Shown here piece after piece: positions 41,870 to 50,617 of a stretch of DNA of 64,000 nucleotides. Where the stretch lies: positions 186,001 to 250,000 of the forward strand of contig NZ_NPJZ01000001.1 of the NCBI RefSeq assembly GCF_002245895.1, given 5' to 3'. The position numbers and the translations under genes are program-made. Each line of letters begins with the position of its first letter. Positions within the stretch are counted from its first letter, which is position 1. Origin of the DNA: Rhodococcus sp. OK302. Its GTDB lineage: Bacteria > Actinomycetota > Actinomycetes > Mycobacteriales > Mycobacteriaceae. The notes beneath the pieces are model-generated. The model was not told where the DNA came from, ran no database searches, and saw nothing but the letters and a program-made list of their open reading frames with translations.

Positions 41870-42760
41870 TCAGCGATTCGCGGATTCAGCCATGACGCGA
41901 AGCTGCTCTTCGGGATCGAGCGCTTGGAAAGCCCGGAGCGTCTCGATGCTCATTTCGTAGAGCGTCGGCGACTCGGCAAGCGGAACGACGCTGTGCAGCA
42001 CTCGATCTCCGTAGACGTGAACCAGGTTGAACGACTGACCACCGTTTTCGCCGCGCAGTCCCCCGTCCGCACCGATCAGATCCTGGCTGTAGCAAGTGGC
42101 CGATGCCACTGAGACCGGGATGTCGGCAAAGGTGCAACTCGTCGAGTAGTGCAAGTGACCACCGAGGATTCCGCGAACATCACTGCCCCGCAACACCTCT
42201 TCCAGACGATGCTGCTCTTTGAGGTCAACGAGCTCGAGAAGTTCGAGAGGACTGGGTACCGGCGGATGATGCAGTGCAAGCAGACTGCCGTGCGGAGCAG
42301 GCTCAGCCAATACTTCGCGCAGCCACACCAACTGCTCATCGGTGATCTCGCCGTGATGGTGGCCCGGAACAGTACTGTCGAGCACGATCAGACGCAGACC
42401 ATCGAGGTCGTAGACTGCGTCCACGGACTCCTGCGTCGGCTCGGCGTCGAGCAAACCACTGCGAAATGTCGCGCGGTTGTCATGGTTACCCATGACCCAG
42501 ATAACCTCGGCACCAATCTTTTCGGCAGCCGGTTCCACGATTGCGCGCAGGCGGGCGTAGGCCTGTGGATCGCCCGCATCGGCGAGGTCGCCAGTGAAGA
42601 CCAGCGCTTCGGGACGTTGACCGGCCCGCTCGAGTCGCTCGAACAAGCCGGCAAGATTTGCGTCGCTGTCCACTGCCCCGTGCAGCAATTCGTTGTCGGC
42701 CACGAAATGCGTGTCACTGATGTGCAGAATGAAATGTTCGGGTGTGCCGTACTGAGACAT
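41870..42760 (-). CDS. Metallophosphoesterase (CpdA-like)
   Basis: 296 residues from the ATG with AGGAG upstream. The dinuclear-metal motifs are complete: HISDTHF, VFTGDLADAG, VMGNHDNRATF, LALHHPP and ILGGHLHYS. Class-III cyclic nucleotide or glycerophosphodiester phosphodiesterases share this set. No signal peptide, so cytoplasmic. Its place within a CUT1 uptake operon suggests that it cleaves the imported phosphodiester or phosphomonoester; this is inference. Confidence 0.92.
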   Translation of the reverse strand: MSQYGTPEHFILHISDTHFVADNELLHGAVDSDANLAGLFERLERAGQRPEALVFTGDLADAGDPQAYARLRAIVEPAAEKIGAEVIWVMGNHDNRATFRSGLLDAEPTQESVDAVYDLDGLRLIVLDSTVPGHHHGEITDEQLVWLREVLAEPAPHGSLLALHHPPVPSPLELLELVDLKEQHRLEEVLRGSDVRGILGGHLHYSTSCTFADIPVSVASATCYSQDLIGADGGLRGENGGQSFNLVHVYGDRVLHSVVPLAESPTLYEMSIETLRAFQALDPEEQLRVMAESANR

Positions 42761-42801
42761 GAGAAATTCTCCTCGTGATTCGATAAACGATGGGGTGTTG
42801 G

Positions 42802-43551
42802 TCAGCCGATGAGGCAGGCGCGCAGATCGGCAAGTTCGAGTTCGGTCATACCGTGAGCAAGCAGGAAATGTCGGACGCCGCCGTGGTTGGCAGTGATATA
42901 TGCGAGGGTCTCTCGCATCAGCGCTGCCGGACTGGCGCACACCATCTCGTCCACATCGAAGCCGTCGGGCAGGTCGTACGCCTTGAACGCCTCAACCATC
43001 CGGTCGGCCCATTCTCCGGCGAGCATGGTTTCGGACACGGCGTAATCGGCGATGACGTCTCGCTCACTGACCCCGACTGCAGCCAGGCTGAGTGCGACGA
43101 CAAGTCCCGTTCGGTCCTTGCCCGCGGTGCAGTGCACCAGTACCGGTCCGGGGCCCGATGCTGCGATGAGCCGAACCGCGCGGGTGAGCGCTTCCGCATG
43201 ATCGGTCACCATCTGCAGGTAGAGCGCAGCCAGATCGAATCCAGTTCCGGTGGCGTTGATCGCACCGTCGTACACCGGAAGGTGGACCTCTCGGTGGCCG
43301 ACACCCTGCAATGCGTTGGGCGCCGACTCCACCTCGTGGCTCTCGCGCAGGTCGATCACCAGAGCGAGATTCAACTCGCGCAGTGCATCACGCCCGTCCT
43401 GATCCACGCTGTGCAGGGCGTCGGATCGAAACAACTTGTGCCACTTGGTCGATCCTTCGCCGAGTGGATATCCCCCTACGTCACGCAAGTTGTAGGTGCC
43501 GGACAGGTCGAGGCGGCGACTCGCCACCGGAGTGGAAAAAGTGGTGGTCAT
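42802..43551 (-). CDS. Tyrosine-phosphatase-family protein
   Basis: 249 residues; AAGGA upstream of the ATG. The N-terminal NLRDVGGYPL and the P-loop VLVHCTAGKDRTGLV (Cys-x5-Arg, about residues 137-143) mark the actinobacterial MptpB-like (Y_phosphatase3) group, which may use phosphotyrosine, phosphoserine or phosphoinositides. It sits between the solute-binding protein and the metallophosphoesterase, so a small phosphorylated nutrient is as likely a substrate as a protein. Confidence 0.9.
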   Translation of the reverse strand: MTTTFSTPVASRRLDLSGTYNLRDVGGYPLGEGSTKWHKLFRSDALHSVDQDGRDALRELNLALVIDLRESHEVESAPNALQGVGHREVHLPVYDGAINATGTGFDLAALYLQMVTDHAEALTRAVRLIAASGPGPVLVHCTAGKDRTGLVVALSLAAVGVSERDVIADYAVSETMLAGEWADRMVEAFKAYDLPDGFDVDEMVCASPAALMRETLAYITANHGGVRHFLLAHGMTELELADLRACLIG

Positions 43552-43582
43552 GAATGAAATCCTTTGTGGGAGAGTTCCGTAC

Positions 43583-44935
43583 TTACGGAAGAAGCTTCTG
43601 TGCGCGTTCCTGCGCGGTCTTCATCGTCGAAATCGGATCCTTGCCGTAGAAGACCGACTCCTCGACCGCCGTTGCGAGGATGTCATCGATCTGCACGTAA
43701 CTGTTACCCCGGTACGACCGCCACGGCTCGAGCCGGTCGAGCTGAGCGAGATTCGGTGCAAGCAAGGGATTTCCGTCAGCCCACGCCTTCAATCCCGCCG
43801 GGTCCTCGGTCAGGGATGTACGCAGCGGCAGGTAACCGATCTTGCTGGAAATCTCCGTGTACGCGTGATCGCTGGTCATGAACTTGATGAACTCCCACGA
43901 CGCTCGTTGCTTGGCGGGATCGTCGGAGAACACGAACAGTGCCGAACCGGAGTTCGTCGGAACCGCAGTGTGGCCGTCGAAGCCGGGCATCGCTGCTGCG
44001 CGCAAATCCCATCCCCCAGCTTTTGCCGACTGGATGAACATTCCCTGAATGGCCGAAGATTGAAGCTGAATTGCCGTGTTGCCCTTGGCAAAAGACTCGA
44101 ACTGCGTGCTCGTGTCCTCGCTCGCAAGGACACCTCGTTCATACAGGCCCCGAAGCATCTTCACGGCCTCGACAGCATCGGGGTTGCCGAACTCGATGGT
44201 GGAACCGTCCTCGGAGAGGACGTTGCCACCGGCCGAGCGGAACATCGCCTGCATACACCAGTTCCCGCCCTTTACCGCGCATGCAATGGACAGTGCGGGT
44301 TTTCCCGTCGCAGCGGTGATCTTTTCTGCCGCGTCGGCGACCTTGGGCCACGTCGACAAATCGACGTCGGCCGGCAATCCTGCCTTCGCAAAAGCCGTCG
44401 CGTTGTAGAAGAGCACCGGAGTAGAGAAGACGTACGGCATTCCGTAGGTGTCGCCGTTGCGATCACCCAGAGTCACAGCCCGGGGGTGATACGGGTGCTC
44501 ACCTTCGAAATTTTCCTGCACGGCCTCACGACCCACCAGCTTGTCCAGCGACTTGGCTCGCAATTGATCGACCGCGAAATCGACAGTGTCAAAGGTCAAC
44601 TGGGCGACGTCGGGTGAACTTCCCGCAAGCATCTGCGTCTGCACACTGCTCGCTGTCGCACCATTTCCCTGCGGAGGTTGCGCCTTGACGGTGATGTTCG
44701 GGTGAGCCGTCTCGAAGTCCTTGACCAGCCCGGTGATGGTATCCGTCCAGGGACCGGCTTGCTGAAGGTTGTACGTCTCGAAGACGATGTCGACCTTCTG
44801 ATTCGGATCAAGCTCCGGCACTATCGCACTGTCGCCGGCCCCAGCGGCGTCCACCGTGCCCGTGGCACAGCCGACCAGACTCATAGTTGCGGCGGCCGCC
44901 ATCGCAATAGCGGCCAACGCCTTGGATTTACGCAT
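43583..44935 (-). CDS. ABC transporter solute-binding lipoprotein (UgpB-like)
   Basis: 450 residues from the ATG with AGGAG upstream. The lipoprotein signal is KALAAIAMAAAATMSLVGC. The mature part fits the extracellular solute-binding protein family 1: DIVFETYNLQQAGPWTDT, MLAGSSPDVAQL, and GNTAIQLQSSAIQGMFIQSAKAGGWDLRA. UgpB binds glycerol-3-phosphate and glycerophosphodiesters; similarity in arrangement suggests a like substrate but does not prove it. Confidence 0.92.
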   Translation of the reverse strand: MRKSKALAAIAMAAAATMSLVGCATGTVDAAGAGDSAIVPELDPNQKVDIVFETYNLQQAGPWTDTITGLVKDFETAHPNITVKAQPPQGNGATASSVQTQMLAGSSPDVAQLTFDTVDFAVDQLRAKSLDKLVGREAVQENFEGEHPYHPRAVTLGDRNGDTYGMPYVFSTPVLFYNATAFAKAGLPADVDLSTWPKVADAAEKITAATGKPALSIACAVKGGNWCMQAMFRSAGGNVLSEDGSTIEFGNPDAVEAVKMLRGLYERGVLASEDTSTQFESFAKGNTAIQLQSSAIQGMFIQSAKAGGWDLRAAAMPGFDGHTAVPTNSGSALFVFSDDPAKQRASWEFIKFMTSDHAYTEISSKIGYLPLRTSLTEDPAGLKAWADGNPLLAPNLAQLDRLEPWRSYRGNSYVQIDDILATAVEESVFYGKDPISTMKTAQERAQKLLP

Positions 44936-44976
44936 GAACAAGCTCCTTGAACACAGGGGGATCGAATGAAGGGGAA

Positions 44977-46116
44977 CTAGAGTTGCCCGCTCAACACGCG
45001 GGCATCGAAGTCGGTCAAGTCCGTGGCGCCGACCCATTCGAGACGGCGTCCGGATTCCGCATCGAAGAGATGAAGATGTTCGAGTTTTGCTGCAAGAGCG
45101 ACGGATTCTCCGGATCGAACCGTGACCGGACGAGGCATGCGAACGCAGACCGTATTCGAACCCACCGCGCAATACGCAATCTGTTCGCTACCAAGGTTTT
45201 CGACGGACTCCACCCGCGCCTGGAATCGGGCACCCGCCGCGTCGGTGTCGGTGTCGGCGGTCACCGTGAGATGCTCCGGACGTACCCCGAGGACCACCTT
45301 CTGCTCATCCGACTCTCCAGGCCACAGGAGGGCCCGCACGCCGGAACTGGAGACCACGACACGCCCCTTCTCCGAGCCGACGGTCGCGTCGATCAAGTTC
45401 ATCGGCGGGCTGCCCAGGAATCCTGCGACGAACACCGAAGCCGGATTGTCGTACACCTCTTCCGGCGTACCGATCTGCTCTACCTGACCGTTGTTGAGCA
45501 GCGCGATACGCGTCGCCATAGTCATGGCTTCGATCTGGTCGTGGGTGACGTAGACGAACGTTGCTCCGAGTCGGCGATGGAGGGCGGTGAGCTCACGACG
45601 AGTCGCGGTTCGGAGCTTCGCATCGAGGTTACTCAGGGGCTCGTCCATCAGAAATGCCCTGGGACTACGCACAATTGCGCGACCGACAGCAACGCGCTGC
45701 CGTTGCCCACCCGAGAGTTCCTTCGGCTTGCGTTCGAGCAGGTGTGCAATGTCCAACTGCTGCGCAACCTCCTCGATTCGCTCGTGCGCCTCGGCCTTGG
45801 GAACCTTGCGCACCCGCAACGGAAAGCCCAGGTTCTTCGCTACTGACAGATGGGGATACAGCGCGTAGTTCTGGAACACCATCGCAACGTCACGACGTTT
45901 CGCAGGAACGTTGGTGATGTCCTCATCGTCGAGCACGATTCGACCGGAACTCGGCTCGAGCAGTCCCGCAAGCATCCTCAGCAGAGTGGTCTTGCCGCAG
46001 CCGCTCGGACCGAGGAGGACGAGGAAGTCGCCGTCGAGAATATCCATCGAAATGTTGTCGACGGCGGTGACATTCTGAAACTTTCGGCTCAGACCCTCGA
46101 TCCGAATGCTGCCCAT
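44977..46116 (-). CDS. ABC transporter ATP-binding protein (UgpC/MsmK type)
   Basis: 379 residues; GGGAGA upstream of the ATG. Walker A is GPSGCGKTTLLRMLAGL, the Q-loop is VFQNYALYPHL, the signature is KELSGGQRQRVAVGRAI, Walker B is AFLMDEPLSNLD, and the H-loop is VYVTHDQIEAM. The C-terminal TOBE-type regulatory domain includes LGVRPEHLTV. It supplies energy for the two permeases downstream in the operon. Confidence 0.95.
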   Translation of the reverse strand: MGSIRIEGLSRKFQNVTAVDNISMDILDGDFLVLLGPSGCGKTTLLRMLAGLLEPSSGRIVLDDEDITNVPAKRRDVAMVFQNYALYPHLSVAKNLGFPLRVRKVPKAEAHERIEEVAQQLDIAHLLERKPKELSGGQRQRVAVGRAIVRSPRAFLMDEPLSNLDAKLRTATRRELTALHRRLGATFVYVTHDQIEAMTMATRIALLNNGQVEQIGTPEEVYDNPASVFVAGFLGSPPMNLIDATVGSEKGRVVVSSSGVRALLWPGESDEQKVVLGVRPEHLTVTADTDTDAAGARFQARVESVENLGSEQIAYCAVGSNTVCVRMPRPVTVRSGESVALAAKLEHLHLFDAESGRRLEWVGATDLTDFDARVLSGQL

Positions 46117-46242
46117 GTTCTCTCCCGATGAAATGACGTTACTGAAATCCGTAACGATCTGAATTCTCATTACATCGAGATAGTTAGCCAGCCGAAGGTG
46201 AACCAGAGCCCAACGGCTCGAGAATCACAGGCAATGCTTGGA

Positions 46243-47130
46243 TCAACCCTTGGATGACGGATTGAGCAGCGCTACAACCTGTTCCAATGTTTGCGCTGCC
46301 GCCTGCGCAGATCCACTGCCGGCCTCGGCGACCGCAATCTGCAACCCGACTAGAAATGACAACTGCACCACCGGCGACGATGCGCCATGACCACTCCACG
46401 GACCGACTCCACCACCGATCACCAGGGCAATGTCCGCCTGCTCCACGAGCGCGGACCGCGCGTAGCTCGTGACGGCGATGACCGTCGCCCCCGAAGCCTT
46501 TGCAGCGGAGACGGATTGGAGCGTATACGCATTCATCCCACTGTCACTGATGGCCAGGCACAAGCCGCTCTTGCCAAGATGCCGTGCCGTCAACTGCTGC
46601 ACAATGGCATCGGCCGGCGCCTCTGCCGACCGGCCGTTCGTGACGAACCGGAAGGCGATCGCCGCGGCGGCAGGTGCAGATCCGCCATTGGCCACGATCA
46701 ACAATCGGCGCGAGGACCCGAGTTCGCGGACTGCCTTGTCAAAAGCCTCTGCGTCCAGCGGCGCCAACGCCGCACCGAGGTCTTGCGCCACCTCGTCGAA
46801 TACCGACCGCATGAGACCGACCCCGGTCGCGCCCTGGGCCCCCACCCCCGCGTCCGCCGACGTCGCGGCACCCAGGTCCCGCAGCAACAGCATCCGCAGA
46901 TGCTGAAAGCCTTTGAATCCAAGGTTCTGGCACGCCCGTATCACTGTCGCTGTCGAGGTGGAGGCATGTTCGGCGAGATCCGCGGCAGACCACCAGGCAA
47001 CCTCAGCTGGTCGCTCTACACATACGTCCGCAACTCTGCGTTCACTGGGCGCGAGCGACGACGCGCATGCACGAATCGCTGCGATCGTGGTTCCGGCGGG
47101 CGGATCAGACGGTGAATGTTTCACGTGCAT
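46243..47130 (-). CDS. RpiR/MurR-family regulator (HTH_6 + SIS)
   Basis: 295 residues. The N-terminal HTH is LAPSERRVADVCVERPAEVAWWSAADLAEHASTSTATVIRACQNLGFKGFQHLR. The C-terminal SIS domain (LIVANGGSAPAAAAIAFRFV, GATVIAVTSYARSALVEQADIALV) normally senses phosphosugars. It is the first gene of the minus-strand operon that includes the transporter and two phosphatases, so it probably regulates phosphorylated-nutrient uptake. Confidence 0.9.
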   Translation of the reverse strand: MHVKHSPSDPPAGTTIAAIRACASSLAPSERRVADVCVERPAEVAWWSAADLAEHASTSTATVIRACQNLGFKGFQHLRMLLLRDLGAATSADAGVGAQGATGVGLMRSVFDEVAQDLGAALAPLDAEAFDKAVRELGSSRRLLIVANGGSAPAAAAIAFRFVTNGRSAEAPADAIVQQLTARHLGKSGLCLAISDSGMNAYTLQSVSAAKASGATVIAVTSYARSALVEQADIALVIGGGVGPWSGHGASSPVVQLSFLVGLQIAVAEAGSGSAQAAAQTLEQVVALLNPSSKG

Positions 47131-47145
47131 TGACTAGCACAGCAA

Positions 47146-47161
47146 GGTGAACGTGCTCACC
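47146..47161. promoter_or_regulatory. Candidate operator GGTGA-N6-TCACC
   Basis: A perfect 5-bp inverted repeat in the 69-base gap between the divergent RpiR and pirin genes. Short, so only weak support for a binding site. Confidence 0.35.
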
Positions 47162-47199
47162 TCGTAAGCTGGTGCCACCGGATCTGAAGGAGGAACGCC

Positions 47200-47964
47200 A
47201 TGTCGGCGCTCATGACCCCGCACATCGACGTACACCGATCAGGTGATCGCTTGAAATCTCGCATCTCCTGGCTTGATTCAAAGCATTCCTTCTCCTTCGG
47301 TCAGCACTACGATCCCGACAACACGCACCACGGGCTTCTCCTCGTCAACAACGACGACACCGTGCGCGCCGGAAGCGGATTCGACACGCACCCACACCAA
47401 GACATGGAAATCGTCACGTGGGTGCTCCGCGGTTCGCTGGTCCACCAGGACTCCATCGGCCACTCCGGCGTCATCTACCCCGGGCTCGCGCAACGGATGA
47501 GCGCCGGCAGCGGAATCATGCACAGCGAGAAGAACGACTCCTGGCGCCTCGGCGGCCAACAGCATTCCGATCCCGTGCATTTTGTCCAGATGTGGGTAGT
47601 CCCCGACGAGGCTGGACTCACGCCCGGATACGAACAACTCGAAATCGACGACGAACTCCTCCGCGGCGGCCTGATCCCCGTCGCTTCGGGAATGCCGCAG
47701 TACAAGGATCATTCGGCAATCCGCATCAACAACAAACATGCGGCTCTGCACGTCGCCCGCTTGCAGCCCGGCAAGGCTGTGAACCTTCCGAGCGCACCAT
47801 TCCTGCACGTGTTCGTCGCCGACGGCACGGTAGAAATGGAAGGCGTCGGGACGCTGCATCAAGGTGACGCAGTACGCCTGACCTCGTCCGGCGGACAACA
47901 ACTGACGTCCGAAGCCGGAGCAGAAGTCCTCGTCTGGGAAATGCACGCCCGTATCGGTGGTTGA
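47200..47964 (+). CDS. Pirin-family protein (YhhW-like)
   Basis: 254 residues; AAGGAGG 7 bases before the ATG. The N-terminal cupin has SFGQHYDPDNTHHGLLLVNND, metal ligands in DTHPHQDMEIVTWVLRGSLVHQDS and SAGSGIMHSEKN. The C-terminal cupin includes LHVARLQPGKAVNL. It resembles the quercetin-2,3-dioxygenase-like YhhW group. It is divergent from the RpiR gene and 45 bases before the hotdog protein gene. Confidence 0.92.
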   Translation: MSALMTPHIDVHRSGDRLKSRISWLDSKHSFSFGQHYDPDNTHHGLLLVNNDDTVRAGSGFDTHPHQDMEIVTWVLRGSLVHQDSIGHSGVIYPGLAQRMSAGSGIMHSEKNDSWRLGGQQHSDPVHFVQMWVVPDEAGLTPGYEQLEIDDELLRGGLIPVASGMPQYKDHSAIRINNKHAALHVARLQPGKAVNLPSAPFLHVFVADGTVEMEGVGTLHQGDAVRLTSSGGQQLTSEAGAEVLVWEMHARIGG

Positions 47965-48009
47965 GACCCGGTCTCCGGAGAGCCCGGTGCCCCCGGTAAT
48001 ACTCGAGGC

Positions 48010-48921
48010 ATGAGCATCGACTACTCCGCCGCGCCCGTCAAGAAGCTTGATCCCCTCAACACTCTGATGGACATTCGCGCGGTCGCGGTAGCGCCCGGCA
48101 GTCTCACCTTCGCCCAGGAAACCGGCGAACGCTTTCAGGATCACCGTGGCCGCACCGTGCTCGGATCCATCGGCGTCATGCTCGACGGAGTCACCGGCGG
48201 AGCCGTGTATTCCGGCCTCACCTCCGATCATCAGTCGGTGCTCGCACAGATCACCGTCAGCACTGCTGCCGATTTCCCGCGGGCCGGAAGTATCGGAGCC
48301 GTAGGCACACTCGTACATCTCGACGACGGTGTCGGACTGGCGTCCGGCGAACTACGCGACGGCAACAACACCCTCCTCGCCGTGATGGCCGGCCGCGCCA
48401 TGATCGTCACGCGGCCACCCGTCGTGAAGATCGACGACTACATGGAAGCCCAGCCCTTCGAGGTACCGATCCCGGAGGGTGTCAGCGACCTGACCGGACG
48501 CAGTGGATCCGACATCGTCGAGGGAATCCTCGCCGGAACAATCAAGCGTGGACCCCTCGCAGGACTCCTCGACCTCACCGTGGTCGAGGTGACACCCGGG
48601 TCCGTCATCGGCGAAGTTTCGCCGGTCGAGTGGATGGCGAACCCCCTCGGCGCAGTACAGGGCGGCGTGCTCATCTCGGTCGTCGACGCCATCACCGGCC
48701 TCGCCGCCCAGACGCTGACCAGCACCGAACAGGACTACCGCGTTCTCGACCACAAAATCGACTTCCTGCGCTCCCCCAGCATCGACGGGCCGGTGATGCG
48801 CGCCGAAGCCGACGTGATCCGCGCCGGTCGCAGACTTGCCCTCATCGAATCGCGCATCGTCGACAACACGGGCCAGGTCTACGTCCGCGCTACCTCCAGC
48901 ATTCAGATGCTCTCCCAGTAA
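48010..48921 (+). CDS. Double-hotdog (PaaI-like thioesterase) protein
   Basis: 303 residues made of two hotdog-like halves. The first has LGSIGVMLDGVTGGAVYSGL and the second GAVQGGVLISVVDAITGLAAQTL followed by YRVLDHKIDFLRS and ADVIRAGRRLALIESRIVD. The second half is a standard PaaI-type acyl-CoA thioesterase pattern; the first is more divergent. Likely an acyl-CoA thioesterase or a non-catalytic binder. Confidence 0.78.
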   Translation: MSIDYSAAPVKKLDPLNTLMDIRAVAVAPGSLTFAQETGERFQDHRGRTVLGSIGVMLDGVTGGAVYSGLTSDHQSVLAQITVSTAADFPRAGSIGAVGTLVHLDDGVGLASGELRDGNNTLLAVMAGRAMIVTRPPVVKIDDYMEAQPFEVPIPEGVSDLTGRSGSDIVEGILAGTIKRGPLAGLLDLTVVEVTPGSVIGEVSPVEWMANPLGAVQGGVLISVVDAITGLAAQTLTSTEQDYRVLDHKIDFLRSPSIDGPVMRAEADVIRAGRRLALIESRIVDNTGQVYVRATSSIQMLSQ

Positions 48922-48997
48922 GTTCACAGCGAGTAACCAGCTTCACGCCAGGCCGCCCGGCCACCATTGAGCCAACAGCCACAATGGAGGTAGACGC

Positions 48998-49930
48998 GTG
49001 AACAAAGACATCGAAGCCAGTCGGCACCGAGTGAGCCGCCGGCGGGCCCTGGCGCTCGGCGGAACCATCAGCTTGGGCGGACTCATCGCCGCCTGCGGCG
49101 GCAACAGTGGCACCACCACGTCGACCACTGCGGTGGCATCGACGACAACCACCACCGCCACCTCGGGTGACGCTGTCACAGCCCTGCTCGCCAAGGCACC
49201 CCAGTGCGTCATGAGTAAAGAAGAAACTCAGGGCCCCTACTGGTTCGACGTCGATTCCATCCGCAGTGACATCCGCGAAGACCGCCCCGGCACCACCCTG
49301 CAGGTCGCCATGCGTGTGCAGGACAACAGCCAGTGCAACGTCGACGGCAGTATCGGTGCCGTCAGCAATGCGGTTGTCGAAATCTGGCATTGCGACGCCG
49401 GCGGCGTCTATTCCGGCTTCGAATCCGGATCGCTGAGCGCAAACGGCGGCGGCGGAGCGCCTCCAGCGGGTGGGATGGGCGCGCCTCCTTCAGGCGGTGG
49501 CATGGGTCAGCCGCCATCAGGAGGAGGTATGGGAGGCTCCGGCGAAACCTCCGACGGCTCCTACAGCGTCGGTGACAGCGAAGCCACCGCCACCGACGAC
49601 GGCACCTATTTGCGCGGTGCCCAGACCACCGACGCCAACGGCATCGCCCAATTCACTACCATCTTCCCGGGCTGGTACATGGGCCGCACCACGCACATTC
49701 ACGTCAAGGTGCACATCGACAAGAAGACCGTGCTCACCTCACAGACGTTTTTCGACGAGTCCCTCCTCAACGAGGTGTATGCCACCAGTCCGTACAGCGA
49801 ACACACCGGCCGCGAGAAGAACACCACGAACGCCAGTGACGGCATCTTCGACCAGACCGGGATCATGACCGTCGAAAAGCAGTCCGACGGTACCTACCTC
49901 GCAGTCATCAACCTGGGCATCGATACCTGA
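48998..49930 (+). CDS. Exported intradiol dioxygenase-like lipoprotein
   Basis: 310 residues; GGAGG before the GTG start. The N-terminus SRRRALALGGTISLGGLIAAC combines a twin-arginine-like motif with a lipobox. After a Thr-rich stretch the catalytic fold begins with KEETQGPYWFDVDS. Conserved ligand region: FPGWYMGRTTHIHVKVH. A Gly/Met/Pro-rich insert of about 45 residues (GGMGAPPSGGGMGQPPSGGG) splits the barrel. Cytoplasmic intradiol enzymes cleave catechols with Fe(III); these exported relatives are common in soil bacteria and poorly understood. A palindromic repeat follows the stop. Confidence 0.88.
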   Translation: MNKDIEASRHRVSRRRALALGGTISLGGLIAACGGNSGTTTSTTAVASTTTTTATSGDAVTALLAKAPQCVMSKEETQGPYWFDVDSIRSDIREDRPGTTLQVAMRVQDNSQCNVDGSIGAVSNAVVEIWHCDAGGVYSGFESGSLSANGGGGAPPAGGMGAPPSGGGMGQPPSGGGMGGSGETSDGSYSVGDSEATATDDGTYLRGAQTTDANGIAQFTTIFPGWYMGRTTHIHVKVHIDKKTVLTSQTFFDESLLNEVYATSPYSEHTGREKNTTNASDGIFDQTGIMTVEKQSDGTYLAVINLGIDT

Positions 49931-49931
49931 T

Positions 49932-49982
49932 CTGATTGTGAAGGATTTCGTTCGCTGAGCGAGTGAAATCCTTCACAATCAG
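49932..49982. repeat. Palindromic repeat, copy 2
   Basis: The longest copy, pairing CTGATTGTGAAGG with CCTTCACAATCAG; starts 2 bases after the dioxygenase stop. It carries one inner G-T change (GAGTGAAATC). Confidence 0.9.
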
Positions 49983-50054
49983 AGGGCTTCGCAAAATTAG
50001 ACCAACTGGTCCGATAATGTTCGCTAGTCAAGTTTGCGAGCATTGGGAGAATTA

Positions 50055-50528
50055 GTGAAGAAGAAGTTTGTCGGGGCACTGCTGTGCGCCACATCGGCTG
50101 TCGGTTTGGCACTCGCGGGTGGCGGTGTCGCCAACGCAGGCACCTACATTCCCGGCGGCACCGATGGTGTCTACCGTGTCGGAGGTGGGGAAGGCCAGAT
50201 GTTGCCCGGCCTGTGGAGCACTTCCGGTGGCCGGACCTGCTACTGGGAGCGAACGGGATCCGGTCGCAGCATCATCGAAAACAGCTTCGGCGACGGCGCC
50301 CAAACAATCCAAGTGATGTGGGGCGACACAAGCTTCACCTCCAACCGCTGTGGAGCTTGGGAGCGTCACGCGCCGGTTCCCAATCCGATCCCGGGACTTC
50401 CGCCGATCGAGGCTGTTGACTACCAGAACATGATGTCTCTACTCGTTCCGCTCGGCGTTGGGTCAGCGGCCGTAGGTTCATCGATGGGTTCATCGTTGCT
50501 CCCCGCGCTCGTCTACTCCGGAAGCTGA
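50055..50528 (+). CDS. Small secreted protein of unknown function
   Basis: The GTG start has GGAGA 5 bases upstream; an earlier TTG is unlikely. A Sec signal peptide (FVGALLCATSAVGLALAGGGVANA, then GTYIPGG) is followed by a domain of about 85 residues with two Cys (RTCYWER, SNRCGAWERH) that may pair. The last 30 residues are hydrophobic and end SSMGSSLLPALVYSGS, another Gly-Ser terminus. 157 residues. Not recognised. Confidence 0.82.
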   Translation: MKKKFVGALLCATSAVGLALAGGGVANAGTYIPGGTDGVYRVGGGEGQMLPGLWSTSGGRTCYWERTGSGRSIIENSFGDGAQTIQVMWGDTSFTSNRCGAWERHAPVPNPIPGLPPIEAVDYQNMMSLLVPLGVGSAAVGSSMGSSLLPALVYSGS

Positions 50529-50531
50529 CCC

Positions 50532-50578
50532 GATTGTGAAGGATTTCGTTCGCTGAGCGAGCGAAATCCTTCACGATC
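50532..50578. repeat. Palindromic repeat, copy 3
   Basis: Stem GATTGTGAAGGATTTCG paired with CGAAATCCTTCACGATC with one G-T wobble; begins 3 bases after the stop of 50055-50528. Confidence 0.9.
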
Positions 50579-50617
50579 AGCGCACCCGGGGAACCTCCAG
50601 CGCTGTGCCGCGTCCAA

